This document shows, one piece after another, positions 50,252 through 60,408 of a DNA stretch of 64,000 nucleotides (within the stretch, counting starts at the first letter, position 1; each line of letters starts with the position of its first letter). The DNA is taken from the NCBI RefSeq assembly GCF_014982805.1, contig NZ_JADCKC010000001.1:124001-188000 (forward strand). Direction: 5' to 3'. The translations under genes and the position numbers were made by a program. The stretch comes from Gemmiger gallinarum (GTDB taxonomy: Bacteria; Bacillota; Clostridia; Oscillospirales; Ruminococcaceae). A model generated the notes under the pieces. It made no database searches, was not told the origin of the DNA, and was given only the letters and a program-made list of their open reading frames with translations.

Positions 50252-52309
50252 ATGGGATATCGCGTCTGGCAGCAAAAGACGCAGGATGCGCAGGCGGAAC
50301 AGGCGCTGACGGCATCCGGCTGCGGCCGGCTGCTGGCCAGGGTACTGGTCTCCCGCGGCTGCCGCACGCCGGAGGAAGCCTGCATCCTGCTGGATGAACA
50401 GGCACCGCTGTCCGATCCGTTTCTCATCAAGGATATGGACAAGGCGGTGGAGCGCCTGCAGCGGGCGCTGGAGGAAGAAGAACCCATCGTCATTTACGGT
50501 GACTACGATGTGGACGGCGTTTCCGCCACAGCCATTCTTTATGAATATCTGACCAATCTGGGTGCACAGGTCCGCTGCAAGCTGCCTCTGCGCACCGAGG
50601 GAGGCTACGGCCTCAACCGCACGGCGCTGAAGAAGCTGGCGGACAAGGGATTCCGGCTTATTGTCACGGTGGACAACGGCATCGCAGCGGTGGAGGAAGC
50701 CGCCTATGCCAAGGAGCTGGGCATCGATCTGGTGATCACCGACCACCACCTGCCCTCTGGTTCTCTTCCGGAGGCGGTGGCCGTGGTGGACCCCAACCGC
50801 TCCGACGACGAGAGCCCGTTCAAGTCGCTGTGCGGTGCGGGGGTGGCCTTCAAGCTCTGTGCAGCTATGGAAGGCTGTGATCCGGCGGAATTGCTGGATG
50901 TCTGCGGCGACCTGGCCGCCATCGGCACCATTGCCGACGTGGTCCCGCTGGTGGGGGAAAACCGTACCCTGGTACGGGAAGGGCTGGCCCTTTTGCAGGA
51001 TACCGTCCGCCCGGGACTGGCCGCATTGCTGGAAGCCTCCGGCTGTGCAGGAAAAACCGTCACCTCCGAGACGGTGGGATACAGCATTGCTCCCCGGCTC
51101 AATGCGGCGGGACGGATGGATACTGCGGCGACGGCCCTCAAGCTGCTGCTTTGCTCCAATGAGGAACAGGCCACCGGCATCGCCGCACGCCTGACCGAGA
51201 TCAATACCGACCGTCAGCATACCGAACAGGAGGTGCTGGCTGCCGCTCTCAAACAGCTGGAGGTAGAGCCGGCCCGTGCCCATGACCGGGTGCTGGTCGT
51301 TTCCGGCGAAAACTGGCATCCCGGCGTGCTGGGCATTGTGGCCAGCCGCCTGACAGAACGGTTCGGCCGTCCGTCCATTGTCATTTCGGTGGCGGAAGGA
51401 GAGGGCCGGGGCAGCGGTCGGGCGCCCCGCAGCTTCAATCTGCACGGTGCCCTGCAGGGCTGCGCAAACCTTTTGAGCCGGTACGGCGGTCATGCGGCGG
51501 CGGCCGGACTGACTATCGACGAGGAAAATCTGCCGGCCTTCCGCCGGGCAATCAATCTCTGGGCGGAGCAGACCTATCCGGAACCGGAGCCGCCCATCCT
51601 GGAACTGGACGCGCCCGCCACCGTCGCGGAGCTGACGGTGGGGGAGGTTGCCCAGCTGGACAAGCTGGCACCTTTCGGCGGCGGAAACCATCAGCCGCTG
51701 TTCCTGATTGAAAATGCCGTTCTGGACGGGATCTGGCCTATGGGCGCGGAGAAGCGTCACAGCCGCATTCGCCTGCGGCAAGGGGCGGACAGCTGTTTTG
51801 CCTCAGTGTTTGGTACCGCGCCGGAAGATCTGCCCTATCGGGTAGGCACAGCGGTGGATGCAGCGGTAGAAGTAAGCATTTTTAACGGCCGCAACGGTCC
51901 GGCGGTTTCGGTGCATATCCGGGCGTTGCGCCCTGCCGGCATGGGAGACGCACCGGTCCGGCAGGCGGCGCTGCTGGATGATTTTCTGGCCGGGCACTCC
52001 CTGACCAGGGAACAGGCAGAACAATTTGCTCCGGCCCGGACGGATACGGTGGCGTTGTACCGCATGATTCAGGCGGGCAGCGTCTACGCAGAGGATCTGC
52101 AGCCGGTATTTGCGGCGCTGGGCAGCGATAAGGCGGGTAAGGTTCTGGTCAGTCTGGAAGCCTTGAGGGAACTCGGCCTTGTGGAGCGCCGCGGCGCCCG
52201 GTATCTGCCGGCCGCGGTGGACGGAAAGAAGGACCTGATGAGCGCGCCGATCCTGCGCCGCATGGCACAGATGACGGCGGGTTCAGAGGATACACAACAG
52301 GAACACTAA
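50252..52309 (+). CDS. recJ: Single-stranded-DNA exonuclease RecJ
   Basis: RecJ is a 5'-3' exonuclease acting in recombination and mismatch repair. The 685-residue product has the DHH-family motifs IYGDYDVDGVSATAIL, VTVDNGI, VITDHHLP and GGHAAAAGLTI in the DHHA1 domain. A C-terminal OB-fold and additional winged region extends beyond the core, as in Firmicute RecJ. Start follows AGGAAGG and AGGAAAC. Confidence 0.95.
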   Translation: MGYRVWQQKTQDAQAEQALTASGCGRLLARVLVSRGCRTPEEACILLDEQAPLSDPFLIKDMDKAVERLQRALEEEEPIVIYGDYDVDGVSATAILYEYLTNLGAQVRCKLPLRTEGGYGLNRTALKKLADKGFRLIVTVDNGIAAVEEAAYAKELGIDLVITDHHLPSGSLPEAVAVVDPNRSDDESPFKSLCGAGVAFKLCAAMEGCDPAELLDVCGDLAAIGTIADVVPLVGENRTLVREGLALLQDTVRPGLAALLEASGCAGKTVTSETVGYSIAPRLNAAGRMDTAATALKLLLCSNEEQATGIAARLTEINTDRQHTEQEVLAAALKQLEVEPARAHDRVLVVSGENWHPGVLGIVASRLTERFGRPSIVISVAEGEGRGSGRAPRSFNLHGALQGCANLLSRYGGHAAAAGLTIDEENLPAFRRAINLWAEQTYPEPEPPILELDAPATVAELTVGEVAQLDKLAPFGGGNHQPLFLIENAVLDGIWPMGAEKRHSRIRLRQGADSCFASVFGTAPEDLPYRVGTAVDAAVEVSIFNGRNGPAVSVHIRALRPAGMGDAPVRQAALLDDFLAGHSLTREQAEQFAPARTDTVALYRMIQAGSVYAEDLQPVFAALGSDKAGKVLVSLEALRELGLVERRGARYLPAAVDGKKDLMSAPILRRMAQMTAGSEDTQQEH

Positions 52310-52330
52310 GCGGACAGGGGAGGAAGGAAG

Positions 52331-54499
52331 ATGGAGAACACCGAGAAAATGCCGATCACCTATGAGGAACTCAAACAGGAACTGATTGACAGCGGCCGTC
52401 CCTATGACTTTGACATGATCGACCGTGCCTTTGCTCTGGCCAATCAGGCACACAGTGCCCAGCGCCGCCGCAGCGGCGAACCGTACATCTGCCACCCGCT
52501 CAGCGTCGCCCGTATTCTGATTGATCTGGGCATGGACAGTGAGAGCATTGCCGCTGCCCTCATGCACGATGTGGCCGAGGACACCGATGTGACAGTGGAT
52601 GAGATCCGGTCCAAATTCGGGCCGGAGGTTGCACTTCTGGTGGACGGCGTCACCAAACTGACTCAGATCAAGTTTTCCAACGTGGAGGATCGCCAGGCGG
52701 AAAACCTGCGCAAGATGCTGCTGGCTATGAGCCAGGATGTCCGCGTTATGATCATCAAGCTGAGCGACCGCCTGCACAACATGCGCACCGGCGACGCCTG
52801 GCCGGAACAGAAACGCCGGGACAAGGCGCTGGAAACGATGGAGGTCTATGCCCCCATCGCCCATCGCCTGGGCATTTCCAACATCAAGGAGGAACTGGAG
52901 GACCGCAGCCTGCAGTATCTGGACCCGGTGGGCTACAACACCATCCGGGATCTGCTGGACAAGCACGGCGACGAGTTTCTTCACGGTGTCTGCGATACCA
53001 TCTCGGCCCACCTGACGGAAAACGGCATTGAGAATGCCAAGATCAAATACCGGGTCAAGAGCGTCTACGGTATCTACCGCAAGATGTATATGCAGAACAA
53101 GGAATTCGAGGAAATCTACGACATCTACGCGGTTCGCATCATTCTGAACAGTGTGGCCGAGTGCTACACGGCGCTGGGCCTCATCCACGACATGTATCAC
53201 CCGCTGCCCAACCGGTTCAAGGATTATATCTCGACGCCCAAGCCCAACGGTTATCAGAGCCTGCACACCACAGTCATCGGCCATGAGGCGCTGCCCTTTG
53301 AGGTCCAGATCCGTACCTGGGATATGGACCGCCAGGCGGAGTACGGCATCGCCGCCCACTGGAAGTACAAGGAGGGAATCACCAGCTCCGGAGACAAGCT
53401 GGACGAACGCCTTGCCTGGGTTCGGCAGCTTTTGGAAAGCCAGCGCTCCAGCGCCGACGCCACCGACCTGCTCAGCGACATCAAGAGCGACCTGCTGCCG
53501 GAGGAAGTCTTTGCCTTCACCCCCCGGGGCGATGTGATCAACCTGCCCGCCGGCGCCACGGTCATCGACTTTGCCTATGCCATTCACTCGGCTGTCGGAA
53601 ACCGGATGATCGGCGCCAAGGTCAATAACCGCATTGTTCCCATTGACCATCAGGTAGTCACCGGAGAGATCATTGAGATCATCACCGGCCCCGAAAACCG
53701 CGGCCCCAGCCGGGACTGGCTTAACATCGTCAAGACCAGCGAGGCCAAGAACAAGATCCGCAACTGGTTCAAGAAGGAACGCCGGGAGGAAAACATCGCC
53801 GAGGGCAAGGATGCTTTGGAGCGGGAACTCCGCCGCAACATGATGACCATTCCGCCTGAACACTACGACGAGTTCATGTCCAATCTGGCCCGCCGCAACC
53901 GCTGCAACACGGTGGAGGAAATGTACGCGGCCATCGGTTACGGCGGCCTTCAGCTCTCCCGCATGCTGACCAAGATCAAGGATGAGTATGCACGCCTCAA
54001 GGCCAGCGAGCCCAAGCCGGTCACCCTGGACATCAAGCGAATCCATTCCTCTGAGGGCGTTGTGGTGGAAGGCATCGACAACTGCCCGGTCAAGTTTGCT
54101 AAGTGCTGTTCGCCGCTGCCCGGTGACGACATTATCGGCTTTGTGACCCGCGGCTTTGGCGTTTCCATCCACAAGCGGGACTGCAAGAATGTCCATGAGA
54201 GCATGCGCCATCCTGAAAACGCCGACCGCTGGGTGCGGGCCTACTGGGATACCGCAGCCAAAGAGCAGTACAGCGCCACTTTGGAACTGACCTGTATGGA
54301 CCGCAACAATCTGGTGTCGGATATCGCCCTGGCTCTGTCCGATATGCGGGTGCCCATCTATTCCATGGCAGCGCGGGCGGCGGAGCATGGCCGGGCGCAT
54401 ATGAGCCTGACCATCGGCATCATGAATACCGAGCACCTCAATAACGTGGTAGCTAAACTGAAAAAGGTGAAGGATGTCATCAGTGTCCTGCGCACCTGA
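52331..54499 (+). CDS. rel: Bifunctional (p)ppGpp synthetase/hydrolase Rel
   Basis: Rel makes and degrades the alarmone (p)ppGpp at starved ribosomes. The 722-residue protein has in order: HD hydrolase (HDVAEDTD, residues about 30-185), synthetase (YDIYAVRIIL..NRFKDYISTPKPNGYQSLHTTV, about 230-350), TGS (about 395-455), helical/zinc-finger region (CPVKFAKCCSPLPGDDI) and ACT (about 650-722). The RFKD sequence is the bifunctional-type loop. It follows recJ by 21 bases, the usual Firmicute order. Confidence 0.97.
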   Translation: MENTEKMPITYEELKQELIDSGRPYDFDMIDRAFALANQAHSAQRRRSGEPYICHPLSVARILIDLGMDSESIAAALMHDVAEDTDVTVDEIRSKFGPEVALLVDGVTKLTQIKFSNVEDRQAENLRKMLLAMSQDVRVMIIKLSDRLHNMRTGDAWPEQKRRDKALETMEVYAPIAHRLGISNIKEELEDRSLQYLDPVGYNTIRDLLDKHGDEFLHGVCDTISAHLTENGIENAKIKYRVKSVYGIYRKMYMQNKEFEEIYDIYAVRIILNSVAECYTALGLIHDMYHPLPNRFKDYISTPKPNGYQSLHTTVIGHEALPFEVQIRTWDMDRQAEYGIAAHWKYKEGITSSGDKLDERLAWVRQLLESQRSSADATDLLSDIKSDLLPEEVFAFTPRGDVINLPAGATVIDFAYAIHSAVGNRMIGAKVNNRIVPIDHQVVTGEIIEIITGPENRGPSRDWLNIVKTSEAKNKIRNWFKKERREENIAEGKDALERELRRNMMTIPPEHYDEFMSNLARRNRCNTVEEMYAAIGYGGLQLSRMLTKIKDEYARLKASEPKPVTLDIKRIHSSEGVVVEGIDNCPVKFAKCCSPLPGDDIIGFVTRGFGVSIHKRDCKNVHESMRHPENADRWVRAYWDTAAKEQYSATLELTCMDRNNLVSDIALALSDMRVPIYSMAARAAEHGRAHMSLTIGIMNTEHLNNVVAKLKKVKDVISVLRT

Positions 54500-54512
54500 A
54501 CGGAGTATCTGC

Positions 54513-56231
54513 ATGAAAAAAAGGCAGAACATAACATTTCATCGGCTGCTGTGCGCTTTGCTGGGCGCGGCAGCAGGCATTGCCGTATTTCTTGTTCTGT
54601 ACGGAACCTCCACGCTGAATGTGGCCAACGATGGCTGGATTCTGAACGGCTATGATGAGACCGACATCCAGCAGCACTACGCCGGGTGGCTGCTGTTCCG
54701 AAATTCCCACTGGACCTTTCCCCTGGGAATGTGCGACACTCTTGCCGCGCCCGACGGTACGCTGATTTCCTATACCGACAGCCTGCCCTGGGTAAGCATC
54801 TTCTTCAAGCTGCTGCGGGGCGTGCTGCCGTCCACCTTTCAGTGGTTCGGATGGTATACGCTGTTCTGCTTTGCCATGCAGGGAGCTGCGGGGGCGCTGC
54901 TCTGCACCCGGGGAAAGCTTCTGACATCCCGGGTATCACTGCTGTTCGGCGCACCGGGCGGGCTGGTGTTTGCCTGCCTGCCCACTCTGTGGGAACGGGC
55001 CTTCCGCCACGTGGCACTGGCATCCCAGTATCTGTTTCTTTTCGGTCTTTATTTTTATCTTGAGTACCGCACGGCGCTGTCCCGGGGAAAAACGCCGCGC
55101 TATGCCTGGGTGGTTTTTCCGCTGCTGGGCTTTGCGGCGGTGGGTATCCATCCCTATTTTCTGCCCCCGGTCATGATCTGTGCCCTACTGGCGGCGGTGG
55201 ACCTGGGCAGACTGGCCCGCCGCCCCGCAGCAGGGGCCGGACTGTTTGGCGTCAGCATGCTGGCGGCAGTGGCCGGCGGCATCCTGACCGGTGCGCTGGG
55301 TGGTGGGGTGGAGGTCTCCCGCTACGGCTACGGACAGCTTTCCATGAACCTCAACGCCGTCCTGAACCCCATCTCCCGGGGCGGGTATACCTGGTCAAGG
55401 CTTTTGCCCCAGCAATCCCAGCTTCCGGAACAGTATGACGGTTTCAATTATCTGGGATTGGGGGTTCTGGGCCTGGCAGCTGCTGCACTTTTCTACAGTG
55501 TGTGGCGGACACTCCGCAGCCCGAAGGAAACCGCCGGATGGTGGCGCCGCAACTTGCCGTTGGTTCTGGCCTGCGCTTTCCTGACGCTGTTTGCTGCCAG
55601 CAATAACCTGACGCTGGGCAGCTGGCAGCTCAGCATCCCGATGCCCAAGGCCCTGACCGAGCTGTGCGGCATCTTCCGATCCAGCGGACGGATGTTCTAT
55701 CTGGTGGGGGCCTGCATTCTGCTGTTCGGTATTTACACCATCCGGGATGCCTGCGGGACTTCGGGCAGAGGCAGAATGCTGGCCTGCCTGCTGCTGGCCG
55801 GTGTGGCTGCCCTGCAGTTGTGGGACCTGTCGCTGGTCGCCGCCCAAAAACGCCAGATTTTTGAGCAGCCTGTGGCGGACACGGTGGTCAACGCCGAGGA
55901 GACCCAGCACATCGGCAGCGGGCACACACAGCTGCTGGCCGCTTCTCCCTTGCGGGAGGACCGCACCCGCCGGCTGGCCATTCTGGCGGGCAAGCAGGGG
56001 CTTTCCACCAACATTTCCATTGCTGTGTCGGGCAGTTACCCGCAGGCGGAACAATCCGCGGCGGATGCAGGAGCGCTGCTGGATGCCGGACAGTACGATC
56101 CGTCCGCCGTCTACGTCACCACCGACGAAGCCCAGTACAACCGCTGGCAGCAAATCTTTGCCGGGAACGCAGCGGTTACATGGTTTGTGACGGATTCCTG
56201 CTATTTTCTGGTGCCGCAGCCCGGCGCATGA
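54513..56231 (+). CDS. Large polytopic membrane protein, GT-C-like (DUF6311 type)
   Basis: The 572-residue product has about eleven to twelve membrane segments. After the first helix comes an outward loop with NGYDETDIQQHYAGW, an acidic motif in the position used by GT-C lipid-linked glycosyltransferases, and a soluble C-terminal tail of about 120 residues. It resembles proteins annotated DUF6311. It might glycosylate a surface polymer or protein, but this is inference from topology. Start ATG 54513 follows CGGAG, 13 bases after the rel stop. Confidence 0.6.
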   Translation: MKKRQNITFHRLLCALLGAAAGIAVFLVLYGTSTLNVANDGWILNGYDETDIQQHYAGWLLFRNSHWTFPLGMCDTLAAPDGTLISYTDSLPWVSIFFKLLRGVLPSTFQWFGWYTLFCFAMQGAAGALLCTRGKLLTSRVSLLFGAPGGLVFACLPTLWERAFRHVALASQYLFLFGLYFYLEYRTALSRGKTPRYAWVVFPLLGFAAVGIHPYFLPPVMICALLAAVDLGRLARRPAAGAGLFGVSMLAAVAGGILTGALGGGVEVSRYGYGQLSMNLNAVLNPISRGGYTWSRLLPQQSQLPEQYDGFNYLGLGVLGLAAAALFYSVWRTLRSPKETAGWWRRNLPLVLACAFLTLFAASNNLTLGSWQLSIPMPKALTELCGIFRSSGRMFYLVGACILLFGIYTIRDACGTSGRGRMLACLLLAGVAALQLWDLSLVAAQKRQIFEQPVADTVVNAEETQHIGSGHTQLLAASPLREDRTRRLAILAGKQGLSTNISIAVSGSYPQAEQSAADAGALLDAGQYDPSAVYVTTDEAQYNRWQQIFAGNAAVTWFVTDSCYFLVPQPGA

Positions 56232-56263
56232 GCGGGAAAAAACAGACTTTTCAGGAGGTTTTT

Positions 56264-56719
56264 ATGAGAGCAGTGATCCAGCGGGTGGCCCGCGCATCGG
56301 TTACGGTCAACGGCGGAGAGCCCCGCGCCATTGGCAGAGGCATTGTGATCCTGCTGGGGGTTGGGGACACCGACACGCTGGACATTGTGCCTAAGCTTGC
56401 TGAGAAATGTGCCAATCTCCGCATTTTTGAGGACGACCAGGGCAAGCTCAACCGCAGTGCGGTGGAGCTGGGATATTCGGCGCTGGTGGTCAGCAATTTT
56501 ACATTATACGGCGACACAGCCCGTGGGCGCCGCCCCAGCTTAATCCGTGCCGCCAAGCCGCCGTTTTCGGTGGATGCCTACGAGGCGTTTCTGAAAGAGC
56601 TGTCCCGACAGGGCCTTGCTTCAGTACAGCACGGCGAGTTCGGCGCAGACATGCAGGTCGACCTGGTCAACGACGGCCCGGTGACCATCTGGATCGATAC
56701 CGACGACTGGTCCCGCTGA
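56264..56719 (+). CDS. dtd: D-aminoacyl-tRNA deacylase
   Basis: Dtd removes D-amino acids wrongly loaded on tRNA. The 151-residue protein begins MRAVIQRVARASVTV and has the Gly-cisPro motif NDGPVTIWID. The other active-site motif, usually SQFTL, reads SNFTLYGDTARGRRPS. An AGGAGG site lies six bases before ATG 56264. The rel-dtd neighbourhood is standard in Firmicutes; here the GT-C-like gene is inserted between them. Confidence 0.94.
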   Translation: MRAVIQRVARASVTVNGGEPRAIGRGIVILLGVGDTDTLDIVPKLAEKCANLRIFEDDQGKLNRSAVELGYSALVVSNFTLYGDTARGRRPSLIRAAKPPFSVDAYEAFLKELSRQGLASVQHGEFGADMQVDLVNDGPVTIWIDTDDWSR

Positions 56720-56749
56720 GCCCGGCTCAAAGGGGAAAGGAGCAATCTT

Positions 56750-57349
56750 ATGAATCTGATTCACATCACGGCCTCCGCGCCGCTGTTTACCAATACCTTT
56801 CTGATCCTGACCCGGGCGGATCATGGGATCGTCATTGACCCGGCCGCCGATGCTTCCGTTTACCTGCGCCGGATCGAGCAGGAAAACGCCCGGCTGACCC
56901 ACATCCTTCTGACCCATGGACATTACGACCATGTGGGAGCGGTGGTGGAGCTGCAGCAAAAGACCGGCGCCGCAGTTTATGTACAGCCGGAGGACACCAA
57001 CAAGGCACCCATGTTCCCGCTGCCTTCCATCGGTCAGGCCTATCCGGAGGACGGTATTCTCAAAATTGATGAGCTGGAATTTCATATCTGGCGCACGCCC
57101 GGACATACACCGGGCAGTGTCTGCCTCTACTGTGACGGGGTGCTGTTCAGCGGGGATACGCTGTTTGCCGGCAGCTGCGGACGCGTGGATCTGCCGGGAG
57201 GCAGTGCGGCGGATATGCGCAACAGTCTTTCGCTGCTGGCCAAACTGCCGCTGCCCGGGGATACCAAAGTTCTGCCGGGACACGAGTATTTCTCCACGCT
57301 GGGGGAGGAGCGCAGGCACAATCCGTATCTTTTGGGAGAGTGGTATTGA
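56750..57349 (+). CDS. MBL-fold metallo-hydrolase, glyoxalase II-like
   Basis: The 199-residue enzyme has the dinuclear metal motif THGHYDHVG, plus further ligands in TPGHTPGSV, FSGDTLF and PGHEYFST. It is a stand-alone YcbL/glyoxalase-II-type hydrolase; the natural thioester or other substrate is unknown. It sits in the rel-dtd-MBL-hemZ run typical of Clostridia. GGAAAGGAG precedes the ATG. Confidence 0.92.
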   Translation: MNLIHITASAPLFTNTFLILTRADHGIVIDPAADASVYLRRIEQENARLTHILLTHGHYDHVGAVVELQQKTGAAVYVQPEDTNKAPMFPLPSIGQAYPEDGILKIDELEFHIWRTPGHTPGSVCLYCDGVLFSGDTLFAGSCGRVDLPGGSAADMRNSLSLLAKLPLPGDTKVLPGHEYFSTLGEERRHNPYLLGEWY

Positions 57350-57352
57350 GCA

Positions 57353-58843
57353 ATGACGAATGCACCGATTTGTCTGATTCTTCACGGTATGGCCGGATAT
57401 GAGGCGGAACACACCGCCCGGATGTTTTTCTCAGGGCTGCAGCGGGCGGATACCGTGCCGCAGGAGGGCGACTGCCTGCTCATTTCTTCCAAGCCCTATG
57501 CGCAGATGGTTTTTCTGCGGCAGAACGGGGAAGCCCGCTGGACGGCCTGTGCGGCATCGCCGGAGCAGGAACCCGCCGACCGGGAGTACGCCCTGTGCCG
57601 TCTGCTCTACCATTTCCTGCAGGAAAAGACCGGTATCCGGCCGCCCTGGGGCATGATGACGGGGGTGCGCCCGGTGCGCATCATTCACGACATGCGCGCG
57701 GCAGGCGCTACTGAGGAAGAGATCCGGGCAAGGTTCGTCGACCACTTTGAATGCACCCCCGAGCGTTTTAAAACTGCCCTGCGTATTGCCGAGGTCCAGC
57801 GGCCCATTCTGGCCGACGCCAGGCCCATGGACTACAGCCTGTATGCGGGAATCCCGTTCTGCCCGTCCCGGTGCAGCTACTGCAGTTTTGTCTCCCGCAC
57901 GGTGGGGGACAAGGCCACGCGGGCACTGGTCCAACCCTATGTGGACTGCCTCTGCCGGGAACTCAAGGCCATGCGGGAGATTGCCGACGAGTGCGGCCTT
58001 CATCTGAAAACCCTCTACATCGGCGGCGGGACTCCCACCAGCCTGTCGGCGGCACAGCTTCGCCAGCTGATGGGATGCCTGGCCGAAACTTTTGATCTGA
58101 GCAGACTCAGCGAGTATACGGTGGAGGCGGGCCGGCCCGACTGCACCGATGCCGAGAAGCTTCAGGCACTGAAAGAATACGGTGCAACGAGAATTTCCAT
58201 CAATCCTCAGACCTTCTCGGATGAGGTGCTGAAGAACATCGGGCGCCGTCACAGTGCACAGGATATTCTGGACTGCTTTGCCCAGGCCCGCGCGGCAGGA
58301 CATGACAACATCAATATGGACCTGATTGCCGGTCTGCCCGGGGATACGGTGGAAGGTTTCCGCAAAAGCCTGGAAACAGCCATTTCTCTGGAGCCGGAAA
58401 ATATAACGGTGCATACCCTGACGCTGAAACGGGCTTCCAATCTGGTGGTGGAACACCGCCCCGACGCATACGATGATGTGGCAAGGATGCTCGCCCACTG
58501 TGATCTGCTGGAGAAGGCCGGCTACCGTCCCTACTACCTCTACCGACAGAAGGGCACGCTGCAGAATCTGGAAAACGTCGGATGGTGCAAGCCCGGATAC
58601 GAGGGACTCTACAACATTTACATCATGGAGGAGGTCCACACCATCCTCTCGGCAGGTGCAGGCGGTTCCACAAAGCTGGTCCAGCCGGGCGTCCGTCATG
58701 CCCGGATCGAGCGTATCTTCAACTACAAATACCCCACCGAATACATCGGACAATTTGATACCGTTCTTGCACGCAAGAAAGGAGTGAAGGAGTTCTATGA
58801 CGCTTTTGCCGGTACAAATCCCGAAACGACTTATCAGCAATGA
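57353..58843 (+). CDS. hemZ: HemZ-type coproporphyrinogen dehydrogenase, radical SAM
   Basis: HemZ proteins are radical SAM enzymes related to HemN; coproporphyrinogen III oxidation is the assigned but not always shown role. The 496-residue protein has an extra N-terminal domain of about 150 residues typical of HemZ, then the cluster motif CPSRCSYCSF, GGGTPTSL and ISINPQTFSDEVL. No other heme genes are nearby. Its 3' end overlaps the kinase gene by 47 bases. Confidence 0.9.
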   Translation: MTNAPICLILHGMAGYEAEHTARMFFSGLQRADTVPQEGDCLLISSKPYAQMVFLRQNGEARWTACAASPEQEPADREYALCRLLYHFLQEKTGIRPPWGMMTGVRPVRIIHDMRAAGATEEEIRARFVDHFECTPERFKTALRIAEVQRPILADARPMDYSLYAGIPFCPSRCSYCSFVSRTVGDKATRALVQPYVDCLCRELKAMREIADECGLHLKTLYIGGGTPTSLSAAQLRQLMGCLAETFDLSRLSEYTVEAGRPDCTDAEKLQALKEYGATRISINPQTFSDEVLKNIGRRHSAQDILDCFAQARAAGHDNINMDLIAGLPGDTVEGFRKSLETAISLEPENITVHTLTLKRASNLVVEHRPDAYDDVARMLAHCDLLEKAGYRPYYLYRQKGTLQNLENVGWCKPGYEGLYNIYIMEEVHTILSAGAGGSTKLVQPGVRHARIERIFNYKYPTEYIGQFDTVLARKKGVKEFYDAFAGTNPETTYQQ

Positions 58844-59732
58844 GATGGTGAATTTTGCCGCACAGCGCCCGGCTGAATTTGCCGAGCTGTGTGAGCGTCA
58901 GTATGACGCCCGGATTGAGCGCGCCGTTGAAACGATTCTGGATTCCGGGCGAGGGCTTGTGCTGCTCACAGGACCTTCCAGCTCGGGCAAGACGACCTCG
59001 GCAAAGCGCCTGGCCGAGGCTGTCCGGAAGAGCGGCCGCCGCAGCGAGGTGGTCAGCCTGGACGATTTCTTTGTGGGGGAAGGCCGCTATCCCAAGCGTG
59101 CGGACGGCACCGACGACTATGAGTGTGTGGAAGCTCTGGACATTCCGCTCTTGCAAAGCTGCCTGCGGGAATTGGCTGAAACGGGGGAGTGCGATGTTCC
59201 GCAGTTTGATTTCCTGACACAGATGCCCTCGGGTAGGACCCGCCATGTGGACTGCCGGGACGGTGTGGTCATTGTGGAAGGGCTTCACGCTTTCAACCCG
59301 GTCCTCACCGATCCGCTGCCCCGGACGGCCCATCTGCTGATCTATGCAAGCCTTCGGGAAGAATACTGCGACGCGGTGGGGGCGCGCACGGTTGCCACAC
59401 GGGACATCCGCCTGGCCCGCCGTCTGACCCGGGACGCCCTGTTCCGCGGGCACGGGGCGGATTTCACCCTTGATTTGTGGCCTCATGTCTGTGATTCGGA
59501 AAACCGGTATATCAAGGTATTCAAAAATCGGGCGGACCTGGTCCTGGACACCTCTTTCAGCTATGAACCCTGCCTGTGGAGCGGTTTGCTGGCCCCCATG
59601 CTGGAAACGGTCAAGCCGGAAAGCCAGCACGCCGTTCGCCTGGCAGCGCTGTGTGCCCAGCTGCAGCCCTTTGCCCCCATGAGCCGGGAAATGGTCCCTG
59701 AACGCAGCATTTTGAGAGAATTTATCGGCTGA
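58797..59732 (+). CDS. Uridine-kinase-like P-loop kinase
   Basis: The 311-residue protein has Walker A LTGPSSSGKTTSAKRL and a uridine kinase-type catalytic loop VVSLDDFFVG, with the phosphoribulokinase/uridine kinase core VIVEGLHAFN. Related clostridial proteins carry an N-terminal TGS domain, which is missing here; the short N-terminus begins inside hemZ. The start ATG 58797 is preceded by AAGGAG at five bases. Nucleoside specificity is not certain. Confidence 0.85.
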   Translation: MTLLPVQIPKRLISNEMVNFAAQRPAEFAELCERQYDARIERAVETILDSGRGLVLLTGPSSSGKTTSAKRLAEAVRKSGRRSEVVSLDDFFVGEGRYPKRADGTDDYECVEALDIPLLQSCLRELAETGECDVPQFDFLTQMPSGRTRHVDCRDGVVIVEGLHAFNPVLTDPLPRTAHLLIYASLREEYCDAVGARTVATRDIRLARRLTRDALFRGHGADFTLDLWPHVCDSENRYIKVFKNRADLVLDTSFSYEPCLWSGLLAPMLETVKPESQHAVRLAALCAQLQPFAPMSREMVPERSILREFIG

Positions 59733-59799
59733 GTTGTAAAATTGGCCGCCAAAACCGAAAGAATTAACGAAACGTACACAAATCAGGCCTTTTTGAGCG

Positions 59800-59828
59800 T
59801 TGCAAACCCGCAAGGGATACGCTATAAT
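59800..59828 (+). promoter_or_regulatory. Sigma-A promoter of the zinc-ribbon/mazG operon
   Basis: TTGCAA (59800-59805) and a perfect TATAAT (59823-59828) are 17 bases apart. The leader to the first gene is about 85 bases. Confidence 0.75.
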
Positions 59829-59921
59829 GCAGATAAATAAGCTGCCGCCCGGGTGCCATTTGTCCGGGAATTACTGGTTCAGGCAGCCGCTATTCCGTAG
59901 CATAGAAAGAGGTGCACAGAT

Positions 59922-60395
59922 ATGTTTGAATTGGATATTGAGATGCTCAAGGAGCAGGGCCTCCAGATTATGGATACTGCAAAGAAGACTGCCATTGACA
60001 TTGCCGATAAGGGCAAGAATCAGCTGGAGCTTCTGAACCAGCAGGCACGCCTGTCCAAGTCTCAGCGTCAGCTGGGCGCGCTGGTTTACAGCCTTCACAA
60101 AGCCGGTGAGGAGAACCAGCCCCTGGTCGACAAGTATATTGAGGCCATTGCCGAGATCGAGAAGAATATCGAGGAGATCAAGGCCCACATGACGCCCGAC
60201 GAGCGTGCCGAAGCGGAAGCTGCCGAGGCTGAACAGCCTGAAAATGCGGAGCCGGAGGATGCCGCTGCCGAGGATGAGGAAATCATCGAGGAAGAGCCGG
60301 ACCGTCCCAGAGGGGAAACCAAGATTTGCCCGGTCTGCCATTCCGAGGTGGATGCCGAAGCACTGTTCTGTAACCACTGCGGCGCACAGTTGTAA
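59922..60395 (+). CDS. Coiled-coil protein with C-terminal zinc ribbon
   Basis: No named family was recognised. The 157-residue protein is almost entirely helical and charged in its first 95 residues (coiled coil: LLNQQARLSKSQRQLGALVY...YIEAIAEIEKNIEEIKAHM), then has a Glu/Ala-rich acidic stretch and ends with a zinc ribbon CPVCHSEVDAEALFCNHCG. It is likely cytoplasmic and may be a scaffold. It is 13 bases before mazG. Confidence 0.75.
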   Translation: MFELDIEMLKEQGLQIMDTAKKTAIDIADKGKNQLELLNQQARLSKSQRQLGALVYSLHKAGEENQPLVDKYIEAIAEIEKNIEEIKAHMTPDERAEAEAAEAEQPENAEPEDAAAEDEEIIEEEPDRPRGETKICPVCHSEVDAEALFCNHCGAQL

Positions 60396-60408
60396 TTCTC
60401 ATCTCAAA